Assembly: GCA_963675365.2 (NCBI GenBank)
Contig: CAXXVA010000003.1
Coordinates: 1,364,001 to 1,428,000, forward strand
DNA: 64,000 nt
Origin: CAXXOK01 sp963675365
GTDB taxonomy: Bacteria > Bacillota > Clostridia > Christensenellales > Aristaeellaceae
Direction: 5' to 3'
The translations under genes and the position numbers were made by a program. This document shows, in pieces, positions 16,258 to 24,007 of this stretch; position 1 is the stretch's first letter; each line of letters begins with the position of its first letter. The notes beneath the pieces were generated by a model. It was not told the origin of the DNA and searched no databases. It worked only from the letters and a program-made list of their open reading frames with translations.

Positions 16258-19040
16258 AACACTTCCCCTCCCATCGGTACAAGTTGAACAAGATGATTCC
16301 CTGTTAAGTGAATCCCTATCGGTTCATCAATCGCATTTCCATCCAATATAACTTGATATACATCCCCCTGCCCGTATAACTGAACATCCAGAACGCAATT
16401 GCGATAGTGCACTCCTTTTAAAATCATTGTTTCCATGTGTTTGGGTGGCGCAGGCGCGAATCGCAAGCCTTCCGGTGTATAGTCGATGCCAAATACACCA
16501 TATACAATAAAGCCAAGAAAAGCCGCCGCATGCCACGGCAATCCTGGCCAGCGCCAGGCACGGCCGGTATCGAAATCTATCACTTCATGGAATGTCTTAT
16601 TCAGCAATACATTTCTCACTTGCTGCCAGATCAACCGCCCGGTCAACTCTTTGCATCCTGCACGGGCGGCAGCCACTCCGATACCCAAGCTCCAGGATAC
16701 CCAGCATGCCCGCCAAAAATGATTTTTCCCTTTGGCAAACGGATACCAATTCACGCCGAAATCTGATATCGCCTGGGGATTACGTTCCATGGTCTTGAGA
16801 AATGTATTCGTTTGCGTTACGTCCGCTATGCCAAACCGGGGCCAAAGCGCCGCTTCTGCACCCGTGGCTTCCCAATACCCTTTTTGATACGCCTCACTGC
16901 CTTCTGGCCCGCTGCAAAAACAACCCTTCTCTTCATTCCAGTAGCGATTTTGAATCGTTACCAGCATCTGTTCACCGCGTAATTTCCAACGTTCACTTTT
17001 CCCCGGTTGACGGTTTATTGTTTCAAATATGGATGCGGCGCAAAGGTACATATGTGCATAATATATCTGGGGGCTTAAACAGAAGCCTTCATTCTCCGCT
17101 TCTTCAAAGGCATCCTGCGCCGCGGAATGCTTCGCCTGTATAAGTCCTGTGCCGTCATCAAAAAGGGAATCAGCAAAATCAGCATTGCTCTCCACCGCGT
17201 CAGCAGTTTCGGACAATATTGCGGGATTCCCTGTGGCAATATAATGGTCCCAGGCCGCAATAGCGAGCATAGCCGCTGCATCTGTTCCGTTATCAAATCC
17301 ATACCGGGTGATATAGCGAAGAGATTTATAAATATCTTCCGGTGCCAGGAAATTCTGGATTCGCAGCGCATTATGGCAAGTATCCCGCTTCCAAATGCCG
17401 AACCCTTCGCCGGGTCCTTGGAACAACGCGGCATTCATCAGCCCAGCCTGTCCAGGCAGCGCGTAAGTTTCGGATACATTTTTCCTCATAATATCTACGG
17501 ATAATCGATACGCCGCGTTCAGCACAGGAATTCCCGACTCCAGCAACGGGTACATGCCCGTATCACCGCTATCCCAGCATTCGCTTCGATCAATTATACG
17601 CGTCATATCGCCCCAGGGCGTTTGGCGCCAGCAGAATTCTTCCACTGCACGCACAGGTGAAAGCACTTTATTTCCATTCAGTAGCGCCCACGCCGGCGGT
17701 TCTCCATAAATCTTATCTTTTACACAATTCTCATATACTGTATACTGCTCTGTTGTATACAACATCCGCCCCTGCTCTGTTTGCTTAAGAAGTTGTTGAT
17801 TCTCAGCCTTCCAATAAACGGATCGCAGGGCGTATATTCGTAATTCAACAATGCGTGCTGTTTGGCCAAGTGTAGTAATTTCAAAATAGGGGGTCTCATA
17901 GTAGCGCAATGTAAAATTAGGGTTTTGAATATTATCAATTTCCTGATTATGGATTTGATGCGTTGTTTTTCCAGTACCGTCTGGTTCAATCACCATCATT
18001 GCATAGCCGTTATGCGTAAATGCTTCCCTGACAGGACGGTCCTGAAATAATTTCAACCGCAACCGCCCGTTCTGCGGTCTTAAAGGAAGCGTATACAAAC
18101 CGCAGACCAGCGTCTGCTCCAATGCATCCCATCGCCAAACGGTTCCCGCCAGATCAAACCATATCTCAGGTTCCATGCCAACCATGATTTCAAGGTCAAT
18201 CTCGCAAGCGTCGGCTTTAATATCATTTGGGCCGTTTGTTGCCGGCGCAATTGAAATTCCCGGCCATTCTTCCGGTTTTACACTGAAGCGCATATCAAAT
18301 CTAAATTTTCCCGTTATAGGTTCTTGCCGCCAAACACGTTCCCAGATTCTAAGGTTTTCAATTGCGGAATCAGGCTTTAATTCCCCGTCTTCAAGAATTG
18401 CCGGTAGGCTGAATACACGGGAGGTCGGCAGGCCTGTGATATTTACGCGGTTGCTGAGCGCAATCACATGCACAGAGCCCTCTATATCTGTGCAATGAAG
18501 CTCGGACGCGACATCCCCCGTCCAATTTTGTACTTCATTTACTGCATCCGCAGCATTGGTCTTTCCACCATACCTTTCTTCCAGTTCCTCTTTCTGCCAG
18601 TGCAATAGATCTGCACTGCTCATCATACGCATCATAGTATCGTTGCACTCTTCGCATGCAAACGGATCTATTTCATAGCGAAGAACCCAGCGGTCCCGGT
18701 TTTGAGAAAGGCTTTCCAGTCGTGGAATTCCGCCTTGAGGTTCCGTGAGATGAATTTGCGGACGCAATGGTTCATCATTAGCTGCTGCATCAGGGGCGTT
18801 TCCAATAATAATACTACCTAATGAATCGCTTTCGGCTTCCAGTGTGATGGTTTTTCCTATAGATGCCGTATCTATCGTAAAATACAACCAATAGTCTACT
18901 CTTTGATGTGAGAGACGCAGCTGGAAGTTTTTTTCTTCATGCCCCTGCAAGTGTAATGTCATCTGCGTTAACGGGACATGCATCTCACAAGGGAAATACA
19001 GGGTATTTCCCTGTGCCTGCAATAAAACTCTATTACGCAC
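16254..19040 (-). CDS. (alpha/alpha)6-barrel glycosidase-like protein with GH32-derived N-terminal half
   Basis: This 928-residue protein starts at a GTG eight bases after GCGGAGG. Residues about 1-90 are beta-rich. Residues 92-150 resemble the start of a GH32 propeller (RPQIHLTEPQGG, then SSADLLHWQ), but the catalytic WLNDPNG segment is absent. Residues 208-235 look like the strand after a GH32 propeller (RVFSLPAILEDGEL). Residues 280-352 resemble the GH32 C-terminal beta-sandwich (GRLRLKLFQDRPVREAF). From about 450 on it is an (alpha/alpha)6 barrel with GIWKRDTCHNALR, ATGAEAALWPRFG and WRWPGLPWHAAAFLG. No signal peptide is seen. I cannot assign a family to the barrel. It heads the glycyl-radical operon and is controlled by the LacI operator at 19059. 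Confidence 0.75.
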   Translation of the reverse strand: MRNRVLLQAQGNTLYFPCEMHVPLTQMTLHLQGHEEKNFQLRLSHQRVDYWLYFTIDTASIGKTITLEAESDSLGSIIIGNAPDAAANDEPLRPQIHLTEPQGGIPRLESLSQNRDRWVLRYEIDPFACEECNDTMMRMMSSADLLHWQKEELEERYGGKTNAADAVNEVQNWTGDVASELHCTDIEGSVHVIALSNRVNITGLPTSRVFSLPAILEDGELKPDSAIENLRIWERVWRQEPITGKFRFDMRFSVKPEEWPGISIAPATNGPNDIKADACEIDLEIMVGMEPEIWFDLAGTVWRWDALEQTLVCGLYTLPLRPQNGRLRLKLFQDRPVREAFTHNGYAMMVIEPDGTGKTTHQIHNQEIDNIQNPNFTLRYYETPYFEITTLGQTARIVELRIYALRSVYWKAENQQLLKQTEQGRMLYTTEQYTVYENCVKDKIYGEPPAWALLNGNKVLSPVRAVEEFCWRQTPWGDMTRIIDRSECWDSGDTGMYPLLESGIPVLNAAYRLSVDIMRKNVSETYALPGQAGLMNAALFQGPGEGFGIWKRDTCHNALRIQNFLAPEDIYKSLRYITRYGFDNGTDAAAMLAIAAWDHYIATGNPAILSETADAVESNADFADSLFDDGTGLIQAKHSAAQDAFEEAENEGFCLSPQIYYAHMYLCAASIFETINRQPGKSERWKLRGEQMLVTIQNRYWNEEKGCFCSGPEGSEAYQKGYWEATGAEAALWPRFGIADVTQTNTFLKTMERNPQAISDFGVNWYPFAKGKNHFWRACWVSWSLGIGVAAARAGCKELTGRLIWQQVRNVLLNKTFHEVIDFDTGRAWRWPGLPWHAAAFLGFIVYGVFGIDYTPEGLRFAPAPPKHMETMILKGVHYRNCVLDVQLYGQGDVYQVILDGNAIDEPIGIHLTGNHLVQLVPMGGEVL

Positions 19041-19058
19041 GTAACATGCCTCCGCTTT

Positions 19059-19076
19059 AAATGTTACCGGTTTCTT
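19059..19076. promoter_or_regulatory. LacI-type operator before the barrel/glycyl-radical operon
   Basis: AAATGTTACCGGTTTCTT repeats 15 bases of the regulator's own operator exactly (AATGTTACCGGTTTC). It sits between the -10 box of the minus-strand promoter and the ribosome site, so bound repressor would block transcription of the whole barrel, dehydrogenase, glycyl radical enzyme and activase operon. Confidence 0.8.
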
Positions 19077-19081
19077 ATTTA

Positions 19082-19110
19082 AGTATAATCACTTCATCCG
19101 TCCCTGTCAA
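19082..19110 (-). promoter_or_regulatory. Sigma-70-type promoter of the glycyl-radical operon
   Basis: On the minus strand TTGACA (19105-19110), 17 bases and TATACT (19082-19087) form a near-consensus promoter. The boxes are identical to those of the LacI gene promoter and the operator lies at the same offset downstream. Confidence 0.82.
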
Positions 19111-19247
19111 TACACAAGCCATATATCTTATCCCGCGTTCATTGCCTTCGATCATTACCTCCATGAAATTCTTTACTATCACAGATATTTGGCTATTATG
19201 TGCAAAAGTCATCCGTCTTCCTTGGATTGAATTATTGAACATTAACC

Positions 19248-19277
19248 TTGACATCTCAGCAGACTACAATATATACT
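19248..19277 (+). promoter_or_regulatory. Sigma-70-type promoter of the GH32 gene
   Basis: TTGACA (19248-19253), 18 bases and TATACT (19272-19277). The predicted start point falls in the operator at 19282-19300. This promoter diverges from the minus-strand promoter about 140 bases away. Confidence 0.78.
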
Positions 19278-19281
19278 GAAT

Positions 19282-19300
19282 AAACGCAACCGGTTACAAT
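19282..19300. promoter_or_regulatory. LacI-type operator before the GH32 gene
   Basis: AAACGCAACCGGTTACAAT contains AACCGGTTAC, the reverse orientation of the sites at 11928 and 19059. The core AACCGGTT is perfectly symmetric around CG, as expected for a LacI-family dimer. Confidence 0.78.
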
Positions 19301-19339
19301 TATACTATGGCATGTTCAGAGAAATGCAGGGTGAAACTT

Positions 19340-20857
19340 ATGGATTGGAAATCCATTGCGAACGATTATCCATACCAGGAAAGGGTTATCAAAGCACAGC
19401 AAGCGCAGCAGAAGCTCGCCAAGAAAGCAGGGCAAGGCATCTTTCGGCAACAGTATCACTTCATGGCACCTGGTGGATGGCTTAACGATCCGAATGGATG
19501 TATTTGGTATCAAGGGCAATATCATCTATATTATCAGCACAATCCCTTTGACTCTGTATGGGGTGAAATGTACTGGGGCCACGCCGTCAGCAAGGATCTT
19601 GTACATTGGCAGCATTTGCCGATCGCCCTCGTGCCCAGCGAATCTTATGAGGATCATCCGCGCGGCGGCGTATTTTCCGGTTCCACAATCTCAAAAGACA
19701 ATGCGTTGATTGCCGCTTACACCGCCACGACATTTCAGGGTAACCAGCACCTTCAAACGCAGTGCCTGGCCCGCAGCACAGATGGAGGCCTTAGCTTTGA
19801 GAAATTCGCTATGAACCCTGTGATTACCTCACCACCCGCAGGCGTATCAGCAGATATTCGTGATCCGCGCATACTTCGGCACGGAGACCGCTGGTATATC
19901 GTACTTGGGGCATCGCTTGGTGCGGGAGCGTGGAGTCACGGTGAAGGCTGTGCCCTTTTGTATGAGTCAGCCGATATGCTTCACTGGAAGTATCGGGGTG
20001 TTATCGCGCGATCCGGCGGAAAGCTAGGAACCATGTGGGAATGTGTGGATCTATATCCGCTGAATGGACAATGGGTCCTCTCCTTTTCCCCTATGTTTTT
20101 AGGCGACAGCAAAACCGTCTGCCTAACTGGTACAATGGATTTCCAAAACGCCTGCTTCTCCTGGCATACACGCAGTGAATTGGATTGGGGCACTGAATAC
20201 TATGCGCCACAATCCATAGCCGACGGCTGCGGCCGAACTATTGTGATGGCATGGCAAAACGCATGGGACTGGATGCCATGGTGGCAGGACTTTGGCCCGG
20301 TATCAAGCGAAGGCTGGTGCGGATGCATGGCGCTTCCGCGCTCAATTTCACTTGACCAAAACGGCCGTATAATATCTGCGCCTGTGGAAGAGCTAAAAAC
20401 ACTACGAAGCAACGAACAAAAAACTGGCTGGATAACCGTTGACGGACAGCCACGAGAATTACCCTGTGCCGATCCTGTTGCATTTGAGATGGAAATAAAA
20501 ATTGATTTGCAGCATACACAGTCCAAGATTGTTTACATTGATCTGCGTTCGAACGGCGATAAAAAAAGCCGTTTGATCATTGATCTGGACAACAAGCAGC
20601 TTACTTTTGACCGGCACCATGCGGACAATGGGTTTGTCAAGGGCATGCGAACCTGCAATCTGCCCATTGAAGGCAATATGCTGGATTTACGGATATTTTC
20701 CGATACGATCTCCATTGAAGTATTTGCCGCCGGAGGGCTTTGCTGCATGAGCAATCTTATCTATCCCACGCACCAAGATCAACAATGCCAAATATATTCG
20801 GAAGGTGGTATATCGCAGGTGAATATTACCATATGGCAAATCGCTCGTCTACTCTAA
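19340..20857 (+). CDS. GH32 beta-fructofuranosidase (sucrase/inulinase type)
   Basis: This 505-residue GH32 enzyme is counted from the ATG at 19340, which follows GCAGGGTG. An ATG at 19307 lacks a ribosome site and lies almost on the operator. The three catalytic signatures are present: WLNDPNG with nucleophile D50, RDP with the stabilising D175, and WECVD with acid/base E234. The C-terminal part is the usual beta-sandwich. No signal peptide is present, so it hydrolyses imported sucrose, inulobiose or short fructans in the cytoplasm. It is a single-gene unit divergent from the glycyl-radical operon and shares its repressor. Confidence 0.93.
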   Translation: MDWKSIANDYPYQERVIKAQQAQQKLAKKAGQGIFRQQYHFMAPGGWLNDPNGCIWYQGQYHLYYQHNPFDSVWGEMYWGHAVSKDLVHWQHLPIALVPSESYEDHPRGGVFSGSTISKDNALIAAYTATTFQGNQHLQTQCLARSTDGGLSFEKFAMNPVITSPPAGVSADIRDPRILRHGDRWYIVLGASLGAGAWSHGEGCALLYESADMLHWKYRGVIARSGGKLGTMWECVDLYPLNGQWVLSFSPMFLGDSKTVCLTGTMDFQNACFSWHTRSELDWGTEYYAPQSIADGCGRTIVMAWQNAWDWMPWWQDFGPVSSEGWCGCMALPRSISLDQNGRIISAPVEELKTLRSNEQKTGWITVDGQPRELPCADPVAFEMEIKIDLQHTQSKIVYIDLRSNGDKKSRLIIDLDNKQLTFDRHHADNGFVKGMRTCNLPIEGNMLDLRIFSDTISIEVFAAGGLCCMSNLIYPTHQDQQCQIYSEGGISQVNITIWQIARLL

Positions 20858-21436
20858 GATATTGTAATTGTTTATTTTCGTTGAAATAATCAATAAACCA
20901 TTTGTTCGCAGAATCATTCCTATTGTGTTATTTTTTCCGTGGTTTACAATCCCAAAGTTCGTCTGCACTGGCAATTTCATACTGGAGGGAAAACGGTATT
21001 TGGAAGTGCTCCCATTACAGGGTTGAACATAAAGTTCGAAAATTTATAAATATATATCTTTTTTGTCGTGTTTTTTTCTATTGCGACAACTTCTAAACTT
21101 TGTTCATATGTCTACTTATAAATTCACCCTATATATTTTAATATGTATTTTTATTGTTAGCTCATCCTGAAAGCGTAGCAATGTCTATTTTTTTTCAATG
21201 CAGGTATACGATTGTGGAATACGTGACCGGGTTCGAACAAATGTCTATATCGGGATTTACTAATCGAAAGAATACTTCGTTATTAATATAACAAAAGCGG
21301 AATAATCCTTGAAAATGGCTGTATAGTCTGCTATATAATGAGCTAATAGCTCCTTCGTTTCTCCTGTTTATATTACGAAATATAACGATACAACAAGATA
21401 TTTACTCGAATTCCGGCGGTTTTCTTTTGATTTGAC

Positions 21437-21532
21437 ATATACCCCCACCCCCGTAATTCTCGGGCATTAGCGTGTTGTTGTTGCGCGGTCTAAAAGAATT
21501 GATCACTAGAGATTTGATACCCCCCTCCCCCC
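21437..21532. repeat. Two paired C-rich tracts
   Basis: ATACCCCCACCCCCGTAATT near 21437 and ATACCCCCCTCCCCCCTCAT near 21517 share the pattern AT-A-C5/6-one base-C5/6, about 80 bases apart in the same orientation. On the other strand each is a pair of adjoining G-tracts. Their function is unknown. They stand out sharply from the AT-rich background. Confidence 0.55.
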
Positions 21533-21633
21533 TCATTAAATAGATATAAGAAATAGTTTTGTTTATACATCTATTATTTAAGGTTAACTCTCATGGCTTA
21601 TAATATAAAATATTGAGGACATGATTTTCTCAT

Positions 21634-21775
21634 GTAGCAGGTTGTAGCAGGTAAAAAAGGTCCTTTCTAAGAACATCCCTTCACGGGAGAGGACATGTTT
21701 TACCTGCTACAAGCGGCTACAAGCGGCTACAAGCGGCTACAAGCGGCTACAAGCGGCTACAAGCGGCTACAAGCG
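21634..21775. repeat. Decanucleotide repeat array beside an inverted repeat
   Basis: Two copies of TGTAGCAGGT at 21634-21653 are followed by about 45 bases and then by the inverse copy TTTTACCTGCTAC at 21698-21710. This gives a perfect 13-bp inverted repeat (21644-21656 with 21698-21710) whose interior can pair further (GTCCT with AGGAC). Six tandem copies of AAGCGGCTAC then run from 21711 to 21770, plus half a copy. The 10-bp unit, one helical turn, and its relation to the inverted-repeat arm (TGTAGC shared) resemble an iteron-like protein-binding array. Read in any frame it is open but encodes only a simple repeat, so I do not call a gene. Confidence 0.8.
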
Positions 21776-21782
21776 TGATTAT

Positions 21783-21799
21783 CCCTTGCTACACAAGGG
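21783..21799 (+). terminator. Small stem-loop after the repeat array, possible terminator
   Basis: CCCTTG, a five-base loop and CAAGGG are followed by TTTTGCT. The stem is short and the T-run is brief, so a terminator function for the repeat-containing transcript is only possible. Confidence 0.35.
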
Positions 21800-21873
21800 T
21801 TTTGCTATATATACCACCATCTCGTCCGGTAACTTAAATTTCATAAAGGAGTATTCTATATCAAATATCATGA

Positions 21874-23992
21874 CTTATTACTCAAAAACAGCATGACTTC
21901 GTATTCTTCAATCTGCCGGAGGGGTTTTATCGGATCTTCATCCTGTATAAAACCCAGCATAGCGGCGGACGTGAGCATTACATGAACCTGCTGGATCCGC
22001 GTTCGATCGATGTGCTGATCGATGAAGTGTATGAGCCGCATTACCGGCACTATGAGGCCGGAGTTCGGCAGGACATTCGCCGGTTTCTTCTCGGACGAGC
22101 CTGAGCTGGGCAACACTCCGGGGTATGATTTCCAAGAAAAACTCGGCAAAGCGGACGTGAAGCTCCCGTGGAGCGATGAGCTGGCCGAGGCTCTGCAAAA
22201 GCGCTGGGGCAAAGATTATGCCTCCCGCCTCCCAGCCCTCTGGTTTGACATGGGGAGCGAAACTCCTGCCGCCCGCAGCGGATACATGGACGAAGTCACG
22301 CGGCTTGTATACCGGTGCTTTTCCGGCCGGATTGGCACATGGTGCGAAGAACGCGGCGTCGAATATATCGGCCATATTATCGAAGACGACAACGCGCACA
22401 TGCGGCTTGGGTGCAGCGTCGGGCATTACTTTCGGGAGATGCGGGGTCGACACCGGGCTGGTGTGGATGTTGTACACCACCAAATCACCCCGGGGCACAC
22501 CCGGAAAATTCATCAGTGGATCGCCTGGGACAGCGACGGCGAATTCTTCCACTACGCTCTGGCAAAGCTTGGCAGTTCGTCGGCGCAGATCGACCCGGCA
22601 AAACAAAGGCGGGCGGTATGCGAGATTTTCGGCAATTACGGCTGGGCAACCGGCGTGTTCGCCATGAAATGGCTGGCGGATCACATGCTTATACGCGGCA
22701 TCAATCACTTTGTGCCGCACGCGTTTTCCATGATTTTTCCGGATCGGGACTGCCCTCCGCATTTCTTCGCAAGGGGCAATAACCCCCAATATCCATATTT
22801 CAAGGTGCTGATGCGCTATCTTAACCGCCTGTGCCACCTGCTCAACGGCGGCGTGCGCATAACGGATGCGGCTGTCCTGTACTCGGCGGAATCCGAATGG
22901 GCAGGCGGGGATGCCATGCTGTTTCAAAAACCGTGCAGCGCATTGATGGAAAACCAACTTGATTTTGACATCGTTCCGGCGGATAGTTTAGTGGATGCTA
23001 CCATACAGCTTGCGGCGGGCCGCTTCTCCATTCATCGGGCGGCGTATCACGCGCTGATTATCCCGGGATGCGATTACCTGCCGCCGGCGGCACACCGCTT
23101 CGCGGTCAAAGCCGCCCAGCGTGGCATTCCGGTGTTTACAGTAGACACTCTGCCGCTTCACGATACAGACGGCCGGCCTCCTTCCGAGGAGTTTATCCAA
23201 TCGGTTCGGTAAGTACCGCTGATTGATTTGGCGTCTCATGTACGCGCTCTGGGCACGGGCGGTATCACCTGCGAAGCCAACTGTCCGGATCTGCGTTTCA
23301 TGCGTTACCGGCAGGATGACGGCACCCTTTTCCTGTTTTTTAATGAAAGCGTGTTTCATACGGTTGATACCATCGTTACGCTGAACATCCCCCCTTGCGC
23401 CTGCATGCGCGTTTACAATGCCCAGAGCAATACAGCGGAATATCTGCAGCTTGACCATAACGCGTTCCGCCTGTGCCTGGAACCCGGACAAGCCCTGGTA
23501 TTTGAACCGTTAGCCGATCCAGCGGATGAGGCCTCGGCTCCCATTTCGCTTCTGCGGCAGGAAGCCCTGGAAATCGCGTGGCGTGTCTCCACCAAAGCAG
23601 CAGGTACAAATACGGCGTTTGAAGACAAATACCGCTTTGCCCCGGGTGAACTGCCCAACCTCAACGGCCCGGAATTCGACACCCGCTTCAGCGGCGTGTA
23701 GCGCTACAGGGGGTTGTTCACAGCCGCTTCTCCGCCCGGCAGCCGCGTGATGCTGTATTTTCCAGCCATCGGAGACTGCGGTCAGGCGTGGCTCAACGGC
23801 CGGGATACCGGGTATATCCTGCGCACGCCTGCCCGCTTGGATGTGACGGATATGCTACGCGACGGCGAAAACGAACTGGTTGTCGAGGTCTGCAACACAT
23901 TGGTGTGGCAGGTGAAGGACCCCGTGTCCGCACACGTACAGATCGCTCCGACAGGGATTACGCAGACGCCTGTCATAGAATATTACGCATAA
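21874..23992 (+). pseudogene. Decayed GH106-type alpha-L-rhamnosidase, 5' end missing
   Basis: Translated pieces form one GH106-like protein in order: NLPEGFYRIF and HYMNLLDPRSIDVL in frame 1, then EFGRTFAGFFSDEPELGN through FHRAAYHALIIPGCDYLPP in frame 2, and a C-terminal beta-sandwich ending in RDGENELVVEVCN. One extra G near 22060 shifts the frame. Two later nonsense codons interrupt frame 2: TAA at 23210 (probably from CAA) and TAG at 23699 (probably from TGG). The N-terminal third or more of a normal GH106 enzyme is absent, and homology stops at a frame-1 TGA at 21871, beside the repeat-rich region. The intact enzyme would remove terminal L-rhamnose. It cannot be functional now. Confidence 0.8.
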
Positions 23993-24007
23993 CCGGGGTA
24001 AAAGCAT

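Larger units (their letters stand above)
20858..21870. other. Gene-free AT-rich region, possible mobile-element scar
   Basis: About one kilobase after GH32 has no credible reading frame on either strand. It is much richer in A and T than its surroundings. Recognisable structure is confined to its right half: two C-rich double tracts (21437-21448 and 21518-21532), a 13-bp inverted repeat and a decanucleotide array (21634-21775), and a small stem-loop (21783-21799). The region ends where homology to a truncated GH106 gene begins, so it may be what remains of an element that deleted the 5' part of that gene. Confidence 0.6.

Noticed and set aside
21706..21775. Tandem repeats considered as a CRISPR array
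   Set aside because: Units are 10 bases with no spacers between them and no cas genes are present in the window.
21660..21830. Repeat array read as a gene for a repetitive peptide
   Set aside because: Any 10-bp repeat without stops gives an open frame with the same three-phase peptide. There is no ribosome site or flanking coding sequence.
22022..22957. Overlapping long frames on both strands across the GH106 region
   Set aside because: Only the plus-strand frames give a glycosidase-like protein when joined. The minus-strand frame of 339 codons is a composition shadow.
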